Positions 6,508 through 13,575 of a DNA stretch of 27,855 nucleotides are shown in pieces. The first letter of the stretch is position 1, and the number at the start of each line of letters is the position of its first letter. Origin of the DNA: a virus. Location of the stretch: IMG/VR virus record IMGVR_UViG_3300047276_000612, positions 1 to 27,855 of that record. The stretch is one strand, 5' to 3'. The notes under the pieces are model-generated. The model was not told where the DNA came from. It worked only from the letters and a program-made list of their open reading frames with translations, and did not search any database. Position numbers and translations under genes: made by a program.

Positions 6508-7281
6508 ATGCGAAAGCCCAAAGACAGCACGCAACCTGAACAGGTTGAACCCATCAACGAAACCAGCAAGCCTGTCGGCACTCTGCCGGTAATCAGCGAC
6601 TATGCCCGACAGCTCAGCCCCAATGAAGCGTTGGTGCTGGCAGTCGCTCAGTGCGAGAATGTCGCTGCCGACAAATTCAACCCTCACTTCAAGTCCAAGT
6701 ATTTCGGGCTTGGTGACCTGCTGGCCGAAGTTAAGCCCATCTTCCTGAAGTATGGCCTGACCATCCTCCAGACGGCCTACACGGAGGAAGGCAAGATTAG
6801 CGTGAAGACCGAAGTGCTGCACTTCTCCGGCCATCGGTTTGACTTCAAGGAAATGGGCATCAAGTCCGAAGGCCAAAACCTTCAGCAGCTTGGTAGCGTC
6901 ACGACCTATCTCCGCAGATATTCCATCAGCACTTTGGCCGGCATCAGTGCCGATACGGACAATACTGATGATGACGGCAACGCTGCCACCCATAAGCCTT
7001 ACCCTCAGCAAGCCTACGCCAAGCCTTCCCGCCCGGCAGTCAATGCCAGCATCAGCCCGGCTATGCCCACCAAGGCACAAGCCAAGGAAGAAGGCAAGTG
7101 GTGGGTAACCATCGGCCTTCTGAGCGTTGACCAAATCAAGGCTGCTGAAGCCATCCTGTGGAAGAAGGGCTGGCTGAAGGAAGGTGAGCTGCTGGAATTC
7201 CTGCCTGATGACAAGGTGGAGATGCTGACCGGCAATCCCAAGATGACCCAAGCCTTTATGGAGGCCGTCAACAATGCCTAA
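6508..7281 (+). CDS. ERF-family single-strand annealing protein
   Basis: 257 aa. ERF superfamily proteins form rings that anneal complementary single-stranded DNA for phage recombination. Signature blocks are FKSKYFGLGDLL (61-72), AEVKPIFLKYGLTILQ (73-88), then QQLGSVTTYLRRYSISTLAG (126-145) and the acidic DNTDDDG (151-157). The C-terminal 100 residues are less conserved and include a Trp-rich, Lys-rich region (GKWWVTI, WKKGWLKEG) that may bind partners. It overlaps the next gene by 8 bp. The exonuclease downstream at 9683 would supply its ssDNA substrate, as in Red/RecET-type pairs. Confidence 0.9.
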   Translation: MRKPKDSTQPEQVEPINETSKPVGTLPVISDYARQLSPNEALVLAVAQCENVAADKFNPHFKSKYFGLGDLLAEVKPIFLKYGLTILQTAYTEEGKISVKTEVLHFSGHRFDFKEMGIKSEGQNLQQLGSVTTYLRRYSISTLAGISADTDNTDDDGNAATHKPYPQQAYAKPSRPAVNASISPAMPTKAQAKEEGKWWVTIGLLSVDQIKAAEAILWKKGWLKEGELLEFLPDDKVEMLTGNPKMTQAFMEAVNNA

Positions 7282-7573
7282 GCGTTACCATATCCCTGAG
7301 GCTTGGCCTGAAGAGCGTGACAATGGCTCTTGGGTAAAGTGGGAAGACCACCAGAAGGCCATCAGCACCTTTGAGCCTCCGCTGTATGGTTTCGTTACCT
7401 TTGCCGGTAAGGAATACCAAGTGTGCCGGATTGCTGCCAAGGCTACTGAAGGTCATTCCCCTGAATTCCCTGACGAAGCTTGCCCTGCCGTAATCGTTAA
7501 GGTGATGCTTGTTCCTTTCAACAAAGAGCCTGAAAACTACCACGGCAAATTCAGCGTCCGTGACAATTACTGA
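7274..7573 (+). CDS. Hypothetical protein (99 aa)
   Basis: Not recognised. ATG 7274 (AACAATG) lies inside the last codons of the ERF gene (8-bp overlap), suggesting coupled translation. The product is soluble with several aromatic residues (WPEERDNGSWVKWEDH) and a beta-prone centre (LYGFVTFAGKEYQV). No motif identifies it. Confidence 0.65.
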   Translation: MPKRYHIPEAWPEERDNGSWVKWEDHQKAISTFEPPLYGFVTFAGKEYQVCRIAAKATEGHSPEFPDEACPAVIVKVMLVPFNKEPENYHGKFSVRDNY

Positions 7574-7574
7574 T

Positions 7575-8099
7575 ATGAAAGACCCAATCAAACTCACCAT
7601 CAAGTATGGTGACAGCATCCTGTCTGCCGATTATGTCCTATGGGATGACTACAAGCAGCTGCGTGAGCAATTGCAGCGTAGCAAAGACAGCGGACTTTGC
7701 TGCATCCGCAGTATGCAAAAGGTCATTGATGACCAGCGTGATGAGCTGAGCAAGCTGCGTGCCCTTGATGTTATCAAGTCAGGCCGGCTGGCTAAGCCTT
7801 ACGATTATGCCATCCTTGAGGAAGAGAATTCCCTTCTGAAGCAACAGTTGGCCTTGGCCTCTAAGCAGGTCAATGTCGGCCTTCCTTACAGCGATTACCA
7901 CAAGCTCTGGGAACGGACTAGTGATGCAGAGCGTAAGGTTTCTAGGCTTTCTGACAGCAACAACGATTGGGCTGACCTTTGCCTTGCTCTCATAAAGGCC
8001 GGTGACCTGATGGATGAGCGTCTGTCTTGGTTTCCTGACTCTGACAATGCCCTTAACGCCCGGCAAAAGTGGCGTGAAGCCAAGGCATCAAAGCGATGA
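7575..8099 (+). CDS. Coiled-coil hypothetical protein (174 aa)
   Basis: Not recognised. ATG 7575 follows the previous stop by one base. Residues 25-60 and 75-95 are Leu/Glu/Lys/Gln-rich heptad-like helices (YKQLREQLQR, EEENSLLKQQLALA), so a coiled coil is likely. The first 20 residues are beta-prone. The C-terminus is basic. It overlaps the zinc-ribbon gene by 4 bp (ATGA). Confidence 0.65.
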   Translation: MKDPIKLTIKYGDSILSADYVLWDDYKQLREQLQRSKDSGLCCIRSMQKVIDDQRDELSKLRALDVIKSGRLAKPYDYAILEEENSLLKQQLALASKQVNVGLPYSDYHKLWERTSDAERKVSRLSDSNNDWADLCLALIKAGDLMDERLSWFPDSDNALNARQKWREAKASKR

Positions 8100-8329
8100 A
8101 ACGACCACGCATCCAATTTGACGCTCTTGAGCGTGACCTGTTTTGCAGCGTGCCCTGCCACTGCGGAAGTTTCCGCATCACCGGCTATGCTGACCGCTAC
8201 TTTTTCGAGCAGGTCAACGCAAAGCCCAAGATGATGGTATGCCCAAAGTGTGGACATAAGCACTCCGTCCAATGGTTTTATGATGGGGTTGAGTGCAAGA
8301 CTTGGGTTGAAGAGGGAGGCCAACAATGA
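8096..8329 (+). CDS. Small zinc-ribbon-like protein (77 aa)
   Basis: Two cysteine pairs are visible: CHC in VPCHCGSF (about residues 21-23) and CPKC in MVCPKCGHKH (about 49-52), about 25 residues apart. This is a zinc-ribbon or zinc-knuckle arrangement; the first pair is C-x-C, not C-x2-C, although Cys17 could replace one ligand. Such small proteins often bind nucleic acid or other proteins. It overlaps both neighbours by 4 bp (ATGA at each end). Exact function unknown. Confidence 0.65.
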   Translation: MKRPRIQFDALERDLFCSVPCHCGSFRITGYADRYFFEQVNAKPKMMVCPKCGHKHSVQWFYDGVECKTWVEEGGQQ

Positions 8330-8706
8330 GCGAACCAAAGCGATATGAGCCTGAAACAAGGTTTCAGGCTTTAGATGGAGAATGGTTTGCAACACCAATG
8401 CGTATTGCACCTATTGGCCGTTGGGTTGCTTACGAAGACTACGCTGCACTTAAGGCACAGCTAGACCGGCTTACCACTTGGCAACCTATCGAGACTGCCC
8501 CTATGGATGGGACTGCCATCCTTGGCTGTCAGGGCTGGTGCATTGAAGTCACGGCCTACCACAAAGGCACTAAGCCTTACCACCGGAAAGAGGCTTGGGT
8601 TGTGGCCAATGATGACGAAGGCTATGCCCAAGACTTCAAGCCTACCCATTGGATGCCACTGCCTAACCCAAACCCTCCGGTCAAAAAGACCAAGAGCAAG
8701 CGATGA
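8326..8706 (+). CDS. DUF551-like protein (126 aa)
   Basis: The block TWQPIETAPMDGTAILG (about 51-67) and the ending FKPTHWMPLPNP (about 104-115) match the DUF551 pattern, a widespread family in phages with no known function. The N-terminal 50 residues contain a short helix (YEDYAALKAQLDRL). ATG 8326 overlaps the zinc-ribbon gene by 4 bp. The stop overlaps the next tiny gene as ATGA. Confidence 0.75.
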   Translation: MSEPKRYEPETRFQALDGEWFATPMRIAPIGRWVAYEDYAALKAQLDRLTTWQPIETAPMDGTAILGCQGWCIEVTAYHKGTKPYHRKEAWVVANDDEGYAQDFKPTHWMPLPNPNPPVKKTKSKR

Positions 8707-8774
8707 TTTGCCTAGCCATCACAGTAGTCATCTGCGGAACAATCATCATCCTAGCTGCGATGAAAAAACTATGA
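8703..8774 (+). CDS. 23-aa single-span membrane peptide
   Basis: ATG 8703 to TGA 8772-8774. It is locked to both neighbours by ATGA overlaps (8703-8706 and 8771-8774). The product is almost entirely hydrophobic (MICLAITVVICGTIIILAA) with a KKL tail, so a positive-inside membrane peptide. The double ATGA overlap fits the gene-packing style here and argues that it is a real gene. Function unknown; a membrane regulator or superinfection-exclusion peptide are guesses only. Confidence 0.55.
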   Translation: MICLAITVVICGTIIILAAMKKL

Positions 8775-9181
8775 GCGACCCACAGCGTTTCAGACCCACA
8801 GGCAATAGCACTATGGTTTTCACAGGTGACGGAAACTATGTCAGATACTCTGACCATAGGGAGCAGGTTAAACGCCTAGAGCGTAAAGCTTCTAGGCTGT
8901 CGCTGGCCATTCAAGCCAAGTGGAAGTTTCAGGATATCATCAATGAAAACAAATCATTGAAGATACAGCTGGCAATCTATGCAGACATTATTGCCAAGGC
9001 CGGTCTTGCATCCATAGACCGGGAACACAATATGTGCTGTGATGCTGACTGCGAAAGGATGCAACTGCGTGAAGAAAACGAAAAGCTGAAGTCCCTGCTT
9101 GCGTCCATTGATGCCATCCTAAAGGTCTGCTTCTCTCCCATCCCAAAGATAACCCAACACACCAAAAACCGAAATGGTTGA
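8771..9181 (+). CDS. Coiled-coil hypothetical protein (136 aa)
   Basis: Not recognised. ATG 8771 (AACTATG). Residues 28-80 and 95-120 are helical and heptad-like (REQVKRLERKASRLSLAIQ; LREENEKLKSLLASI). Several cysteines cluster at NMCCDADCERM (about 89-95). It resembles its neighbours at 7575 and 9174 in style (short globular head plus coiled coil), suggesting a set of related accessory proteins. It overlaps the next gene by 8 bp. Confidence 0.65.
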   Translation: MSDPQRFRPTGNSTMVFTGDGNYVRYSDHREQVKRLERKASRLSLAIQAKWKFQDIINENKSLKIQLAIYADIIAKAGLASIDREHNMCCDADCERMQLREENEKLKSLLASIDAILKVCFSPIPKITQHTKNRNG

Positions 9182-9458
9182 AGATAACTCACAACAGCCC
9201 CCGAAGACCACCATCAGGCAGATGCTTGATATTATGGCAGACCTGATTAGCCGGCAGAAGGACATTGCTAGCACCTGCCTTCAGTTGTCACACGACCACC
9301 AGAAGACTATCGGTATGCTGGAAAACCTGCACAACCGAAACAAGGATATTGCCAGCATCTGCCGGCAGCTTGATTGGGATAACCGGGAGCTGCGTCTTAG
9401 GGTTGATGCCCTAGAGCGTCAGGCTGAGGCTTACCGGAGGAAATACCCCATTGAGTAA
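9174..9458 (+). CDS. Coiled-coil protein with internal repeat (94 aa)
   Basis: ATG 9174. The product is nearly all helix. Two similar segments, RQKDIASTCLQLSHDHQ (about 27-43) and RNKDIASICRQLDWDNR (about 55-71), show an internal duplication with the shared pattern KDIASxCxQL. A basic end (RQAEAYRRKYPIE) follows. Likely to oligomerise. Function unknown. It overlaps the preceding and following genes by 8 bp each. Confidence 0.65.
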   Translation: MVEDNSQQPPKTTIRQMLDIMADLISRQKDIASTCLQLSHDHQKTIGMLENLHNRNKDIASICRQLDWDNRELRLRVDALERQAEAYRRKYPIE

Positions 9459-9693
9459 GCCAATCAGATACACTGTTGAAGAAGGCCGTGATAGCAACGG
9501 AAGCACCAAGCACTTCATCTTGGTCACCGGTGGCCACTTCAAGCATAGCCCCGGCTTCCTGTCTTGGGATGGCCTACTGCTCCGGTTCGACACCAAGACG
9601 GATGCTGCCCTTTTCTGCCAGCTGGCCAACACCGGCTTCATTGACTTTCCTTTCTGCAAACCAACCAACACACCCAAACACAATGATAACTAA
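9451..9693 (+). CDS. Hypothetical protein with TTG start (80 aa)
   Basis: Not recognised. No ATG is available near the N-terminus; TTG 9451 gives a start overlapping the upstream gene by 8 bp, the same overlap as at 7274 and 9174. The product is small and beta-prone (KHFILVTGGHFKHSPGFLSW) with aromatic residues. It overlaps the exonuclease start by 11 bp. Its length and placement suggest a real gene. Confidence 0.55.
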   Translation: MSKPIRYTVEEGRDSNGSTKHFILVTGGHFKHSPGFLSWDGLLLRFDTKTDAALFCQLANTGFIDFPFCKPTNTPKHNDN

Positions 9694-10561
9694 ACAAATG
9701 ATTGATGCTCTGCCCACTGCCAATTGGTCTAGGGCTGACTATGATGCTTGTCCTAACCTGAACCAATCCGCTGCCAAGCTTCTCTTGGTCAGCCCGGGGC
9801 ACTTCAAGGATTACCTGACCCAGCCCCGGAAGGAAACAGCAGCCCTGCGGATGGGGAAGCTGGTGCATATGGCTACCCTAGAGCCTGAGCGTTTCAGCAC
9901 AGAGCTTATCACCATCCCTGAGGATGCCCCTAAGAAGCCCACGGAGAAGCAGCTTAACGCTAAGAAGCCCAAGCTGGAACACCTTGAGGCCAATGCTTGG
10001 TGGGATAACTTCAATGAGCTGGCCAAGGGTAAGACCATCGTTGACCTTGATGAGCAGCAGGACGCTAAACATATGGGCGTTGCCCTGCTCAGCGAAATGG
10101 AATATTGGGGAGTTAACCCGATTGCCCGGGAGCTGTCCGTTGTCTGCAATTATAGCGACATAGACCTGAAGGGGCAGCTTGATATTGTCACTGCCGATGG
10201 TTGGATTTATGACTTGAAGACCTTTGAGAAGAAGCTGAGCAAATACACTGTGCGTAGCTCAGTCTATAAGTATGGGTATCAATTCCAAGCAGCCTATTAC
10301 TGTCTGCTGTTCAAGCAGGTGTTTGGCTTCCGGCCTCAGGGCTTCCGTATGGTCTGCGTGGAGAAGCACAGCCCAAACGCTACCGGCATCTATGAAATCA
10401 GCGGGAAACTGCTGGCCGAAGGTATGGCACAGGTCAATCAAGCCTTTGACAGCTACAAGGCGTGCAAGGCTTTCGACAGCTGGCCGTTGTATCCCAAGCA
10501 AATCAACATCCTTGAGCCTTATGAAGATAAGGATGAGGTTGAAGCCATCACCTTTGCCTGA
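9683..10561 (+). CDS. RecE/PDDEXK-type exonuclease
   Basis: 292 aa. The N-terminal block NLNQSAAKLLLVSPGHFKDY and RMGKLVHMATLEPERF (56-71) is typical of the phage PDDEXK exonuclease group related to RecE/exonuclease VIII. The catalytic core is KGQLDIVTADGWIYDLKT with Asp167 and Asp177-x-Lys179, followed by YQFQAAYYCLLF (199-210), the helix that closes the active site. These enzymes chew one strand of a duplex end, exposing ssDNA for the ERF annealing protein encoded at 6508. The ATG at 9683 (ACACAATG) is chosen because upstream sequence in the frame overlaps the 80-aa gene. The downstream gene starts 3 bp after the stop. Confidence 0.85.
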   Translation: MITKQMIDALPTANWSRADYDACPNLNQSAAKLLLVSPGHFKDYLTQPRKETAALRMGKLVHMATLEPERFSTELITIPEDAPKKPTEKQLNAKKPKLEHLEANAWWDNFNELAKGKTIVDLDEQQDAKHMGVALLSEMEYWGVNPIARELSVVCNYSDIDLKGQLDIVTADGWIYDLKTFEKKLSKYTVRSSVYKYGYQFQAAYYCLLFKQVFGFRPQGFRMVCVEKHSPNATGIYEISGKLLAEGMAQVNQAFDSYKACKAFDSWPLYPKQINILEPYEDKDEVEAITFA

Positions 10562-10564
10562 CCT

Positions 10565-11104
10565 ATGGACGCTGTAACTACAAGCTGGCTGAAGATTGCC
10601 GGGCTGCTGACTGTGGCTGCTATTCAGGTTGGCCTTCTTATCTTTGCCTTCAAAGGTCTGAAGCAGTGCAAGGTATTGGTCAAAGACCTGCTTGCAGAGC
10701 AGGAAGAAGCCAAGGCCAACGATAAGCCCAAGGCTGATAGCTATTCTTACAAGGAATATAACCCAAAGGATAAGGCAACAGCCAACAAGGATTATAAGCC
10801 CGGTGCTTACTTTGACTGTGATGCCAACACCTTTAAGCCATTGCTCAAGCCGGTCTGGGTTGCTGAAGCCCGGAAGCCCAAGGAAGGTGACGGAACATCC
10901 ATCTACTTCTTCCATCTGAAAGGCCGGCAGTTTACTCCCAACGGCCTCATCCTAGGTGAGTGCTACCTTTACAGTGGAACAGGCAAATGCTTTGTGACCA
11001 CCACAGACCCCAAGACGGCACTGCTTATCCAGCAGCTGCTGAATGACGGCAACCTTACCACCAACGATATCAACAACAAATCCACTACCAATGACCTACA
11101 ATAA
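10565..11104 (+). CDS. Membrane-anchored hypothetical protein (179 aa)
   Basis: Not recognised. ATG 10565 (GACCTATG). Residues 8-30 are hydrophobic (WLKIAGLLTVAAIQVGLLIF), so the protein is probably anchored by its N-terminus. A Lys/Asp-rich linker (50-80) leads into a beta-prone domain with aromatic residues (SIYFFHLKGRQF, CYLYSGTGKCF). It overlaps the next gene by 14 bp. It is odd to find a membrane protein between exonuclease and ssDNA-binding candidates; function not inferred. Confidence 0.65.
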   Translation: MDAVTTSWLKIAGLLTVAAIQVGLLIFAFKGLKQCKVLVKDLLAEQEEAKANDKPKADSYSYKEYNPKDKATANKDYKPGAYFDCDANTFKPLLKPVWVAEARKPKEGDGTSIYFFHLKGRQFTPNGLILGECYLYSGTGKCFVTTTDPKTALLIQQLLNDGNLTTNDINNKSTTNDLQ

Positions 11105-11522
11105 CACCAACCGGCCTAAGCTCACAGCCATCACCAATCCCGGTGACTATGTGGTTAAGGTCTGCCGTATCCGTGACGAAGACATTTCCCAGACCCAGAA
11201 GGGTGATGCCAAAATCAAGGTGCTGATGACCACCAAGGATAGCCAGAAAATCAATGATGTATTCTTTGCCAGCACTGATGGTGCTTTGAAGCGTGCAGCT
11301 GCCTTTGTCAGCACAGCCACAGGCCAGAAGGTCGGTCTGCCTGTCCGGTCTGCCGATGGCCTGAAGTCCTTTCTGGCCAAGGCTGAAGGCAGCTGGCTTA
11401 AGGTAACTGTCGTAAAGGAAAGCGTCACCTTCTCTGACGGCACTACCAAGGATATCTGCAAGGTGACCAAGTTTCACAGCTTCACCCAACAGGTTGACAC
11501 CACGGAAGCCCCAGAATTCTAA
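11091..11522 (+). CDS. Possible ssDNA-binding protein (143 aa)
   Basis: ATG 11091 (ACCAATG). The body is beta-prone with alternating hydrophobic and basic residues (GDYVVKVCRIRDED, KIKVLMTTKD, SWLKVTVVKESVTF), as expected for an OB-like fold, and it ends in an acidic tail closing with Phe (TTEAPEF). SSB proteins use a similar acidic, Phe-ended tip to bind partner proteins. Position between exonuclease and helicase supports a replication or recombination role. No family signature is certain; alternative: an unrelated replication accessory protein. Confidence 0.55.
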   Translation: MTYNNTNRPKLTAITNPGDYVVKVCRIRDEDISQTQKGDAKIKVLMTTKDSQKINDVFFASTDGALKRAAAFVSTATGQKVGLPVRSADGLKSFLAKAEGSWLKVTVVKESVTFSDGTTKDICKVTKFHSFTQQVDTTEAPEF

Positions 11523-11535
11523 ACATAGGTTGACC

Positions 11536-11557
11536 AGCTGCCACCCCAAGGGCAGCT
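11536..11557 (+). other. Intergenic hairpin
   Basis: AGCTGCC (11536-11542) and GGCAGCT (11551-11557) pair perfectly around an 8-nt loop, in the 55-bp gap before the methyltransferase gene. No U-run follows, so it is not an intrinsic terminator. It could be an mRNA-stability or processing element, or affect translation of the methyltransferase. Confidence 0.5.
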
Positions 11558-11577
11558 TGCTGACCACCTAAGACCCA

Positions 11578-12201
11578 ATGACAACCCACAAAGCAAGGGT
11601 GCTGGTAGCCTGTGAGCTATCAGGCACTGTGCGTGACGCTTTCACAGCAAAAGGCTTCTATGCTATGAGTTGTGACCTGATGCCAAGCGACCAACCCGGG
11701 GCACACTATCAAGGTGACGCTCTCGACATTATCAATGAAGGCTGGGACTTGATTATTGCCCACCCTCCTTGCACCTATCTTTCCAAGGCCGGTGCTAGGT
11801 GGCTTTATCGTGCAGGTGAAATCAACCAAGACAGGTTGCAGCAGGGCTATGAAGGTAAGGCTTTCTTTGAGGCTATGCTTAACGCTGACTGCCCTAGGAT
11901 TTGCGTTGAAAATCCTACGCCACTTAAGGTGTTCAATCTACCCCCCCCCCAACAAATTATTCAACCATATGAGTATGGTCATCCGTATTCTAAACGGACT
12001 TTGCTTTGGCTTAAAAACCTTCCGCAACTCATCCCAACCAATGTGCTTGCTGAATTCAGGCCATACCTGCCGTCAAACACAGGCGGGAAGAAAAGAGGAC
12101 AAAGCTACTCAATCGGCATCAGCAAAAACGCAAAGCAAAGCAGCAAGACCTTTGAAGGCGTTGCTGAAGCTATGGCCGACCAATGGGGCAAACTGCTATG
12201 A
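11578..12201 (+). CDS. C5-cytosine DNA methyltransferase-like protein
   Basis: 207 aa. Motif I-like ACELSGTVRDAF (11-22) and CDL (32-34) would bind S-adenosylmethionine. The catalytic motif IV is HPPCTYLS with Cys65, and motif VI is ENP (111-113). The segment QPYEYGHPYSKRTLLWLKN (129-147) is typical of the compact phage cytosine-methyltransferase group. It is shorter than full C5 enzymes and lacks an obvious large target-recognition domain, so specificity cannot be read. A C10 tract lies at codons 122-125. The role is probably protection of phage DNA from host restriction. It overlaps the helicase by 4 bp (ATGA). Confidence 0.78.
   Translation: MTTHKARVLVACELSGTVRDAFTAKGFYAMSCDLMPSDQPGAHYQGDALDIINEGWDLIIAHPPCTYLSKAGARWLYRAGEINQDRLQQGYEGKAFFEAMLNADCPRICVENPTPLKVFNLPPPQQIIQPYEYGHPYSKRTLLWLKNLPQLIPTNVLAEFRPYLPSNTGGKKRGQSYSIGISKNAKQSSKTFEGVAEAMADQWGKLL
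11941..11950 (+). repeat. C10 homopolymer inside methyltransferase gene
   Basis: Ten consecutive C, read as Pro-Pro-Pro then the first base of Gln. Loss or gain of one C would shift the frame and remove the last 80 or so residues. Such tracts in methyltransferase genes are known slipped-strand phase-variation sites in bacteria; whether this one varies is inference. Confidence 0.75.
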
Positions 12202-13517
12202 CAACACATAAAGCCCCAAGCCAGCTGCCCCCATCTGACTTGGATGCCGAAAGGACTGTGCTTGCATCTATCCTAGTGGATGCAGGACAGGCCAACGGCA
12301 TACTTAAGATTTGTGCCGAGCTAAACCTTCAGCCGGCCACATTCTTTGAACCCAAGCACCAGACCATCTACCAAGCCTGTCAGCAGATGCTGGCCGAAGG
12401 CATCAACCCGGATGAGCTGACCCTTGGCAACCACCTACGCAGCACCCTAGCCCTAGAGCAAGCCGGAGGTGTGGCCTACATCAATGAGCTGACGGCAACC
12501 CTGTTCAGCCCATCCCCTAACATCAGGCCGGCTATCGGCATCCTGTCAGAGAAGCACCAAGCCCGGCAGCTCATCTACATTGCCCGGGACATTACAGCCA
12601 AGGCTCTCTCTGGGGCGTTTAAACCCTCAGAGCTAGCCACATCCTTCCAAGCCCAAGCCAAGGCTCTCCTAGAGGCAAGCACAGGCCAAAGCACCACACA
12701 GCGGATGGCCTTGGAAGACCTGATGGCCTTTGACCGGCACAATGACCCTAACAACCTGATTGGCAACCGGTGGCTATGCAAGGGTGGCAGTCTGCTCTTC
12801 TCTGCCCAAGCCGGCTGCGGGAAGTCCACCCTAGTTACATCTATGCTGGTCAATTGGTCGCTAGGCAAAGCCCTCTGGGGCATCAAGCCGGTCAAGCCCC
12901 TGCGGATAGTCCTGCTGCAATCGGAAAATGACGGAGGGGATTTAGGGGAGCAGTGGCAGGATATCCTAAAAGACCTTTACCTGACCCAAGCTGAACGGCA
13001 GATGCTGTTTGAAAATGTCTTCATCTACCGGGAGGCCGTGAAGACAGGTGACGCTTTCGGCCAGCTGATTGAAGACCTAGTTAAGACCCATAGTGCAGAC
13101 CTATTGGTTTGCGACCCCCTGCTGGGGTTCGCCGGTGGGGATGTATCCAAGCAGGAGTTTTGCAGCCACTTCCTGCGTCACATCCTTCAGCCCTGCCTGA
13201 TGCGGACAGGCTGTGCCCTGATTGCCGTCCACCACCAAAACAAACCCCCTAAGAAGGGTGATGGCAATGTGCAGTCCACCTATGATTTTACAGGAAGCAG
13301 TGAGCTGGCAAATTGGTTCAGAGCTACGGCCATCCTTAGGCGTGAAGACCAAGAGCAGCCCCACTTCATCTTCAAGCTTGGCAAGCGTGGAGGCCGGGCA
13401 GGGATGCGGGATGGCCAAGGTATGTTCACTGAGTCACTACGTATCCGGCACAGCAAGGTCAGAGGGGAAATTAAGTGGGAGATTAACAACGCCCCACCCC
13501 CCACTGAAGATGTGTGA
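12198..13517 (+). CDS. Replicative helicase: DnaB-N domain + RepA-like RecA-fold ATPase
   Basis: 439 aa. Residues 10-110 (PPSDLDAERTVLASILVDA onward) resemble the DnaB N-terminal domain. The C-terminal half is a RecA-fold ATPase: Walker A AQAGCGKST (203-211), Walker B LLVCDP (302-307) and VHHQNK (344-349). The form is closer to the RepA/AAA_25 hexameric helicase type than to full DnaB. It would unwind DNA at the phage origin. ATG 12198 overlaps the methyltransferase stop as ATGA; an in-frame ATG at 12183 lies deeper in that gene and is less likely. A repeat- and palindrome-rich non-coding region follows directly, a plausible origin for this helicase. Confidence 0.88.
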   Translation: MTTHKAPSQLPPSDLDAERTVLASILVDAGQANGILKICAELNLQPATFFEPKHQTIYQACQQMLAEGINPDELTLGNHLRSTLALEQAGGVAYINELTATLFSPSPNIRPAIGILSEKHQARQLIYIARDITAKALSGAFKPSELATSFQAQAKALLEASTGQSTTQRMALEDLMAFDRHNDPNNLIGNRWLCKGGSLLFSAQAGCGKSTLVTSMLVNWSLGKALWGIKPVKPLRIVLLQSENDGGDLGEQWQDILKDLYLTQAERQMLFENVFIYREAVKTGDAFGQLIEDLVKTHSADLLVCDPLLGFAGGDVSKQEFCSHFLRHILQPCLMRTGCALIAVHHQNKPPKKGDGNVQSTYDFTGSSELANWFRATAILRREDQEQPHFIFKLGKRGGRAGMRDGQGMFTESLRIRHSKVRGEIKWEINNAPPPTEDV

Positions 13518-13528
13518 TTTTATCACAC
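13512..13528 (+). other. Inverted repeat over helicase stop codon
   Basis: GTGTGA (13512-13517) and TCACAC (13523-13528) with a 5-nt centre. It includes the helicase TGA. No U-run follows. Could be a weak transcript end or a protein-binding site. Confidence 0.4.
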
Positions 13529-13539
13529 TTAGGCCGACC

Positions 13540-13575
13540 TTAACATCAGCTTAACATTGCTTAACATTTGTTAAG
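13540..13575 (+). repeat. Phased TTAACAT direct repeats (iteron-like)
   Basis: TTAACAT occurs at 13540-13546, 13551-13557 and 13561-13567, with a partial TTAAG at 13571. Spacing is 11, 10 and 10 bp, about one helical turn, so the copies face the same side of DNA. The region is AT-rich compared with its flanks. Iterons of this kind bind replication initiators or regulators; here the location directly after the helicase gene favours an origin, but a repressor operator is possible. Confidence 0.6.

Noticed and set aside
5674-7251. A 525-codon open frame on the - strand
   Set aside because: It lies antisense to the resolvase end, tRNA, ERF and other supported genes, is Leu/Gly-rich with no recognisable motif, and no other gene is on the - strand. 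It is a codon-bias shadow.
9476-9682. 69-codon N-terminal extension of the exonuclease
   Set aside because: The extension is in another frame of the 80-aa gene, is Ser/Pro/Thr-rich shadow sequence, and the conserved exonuclease start region begins after ATG 9683.
13512-13528. CRP-like site TGTGA-N5-TCACA
   Set aside because: CRP sites need a 6-bp centre; this has 5. It overlaps a stop codon and no promoter is placed properly. Kept only as an inverted repeat.
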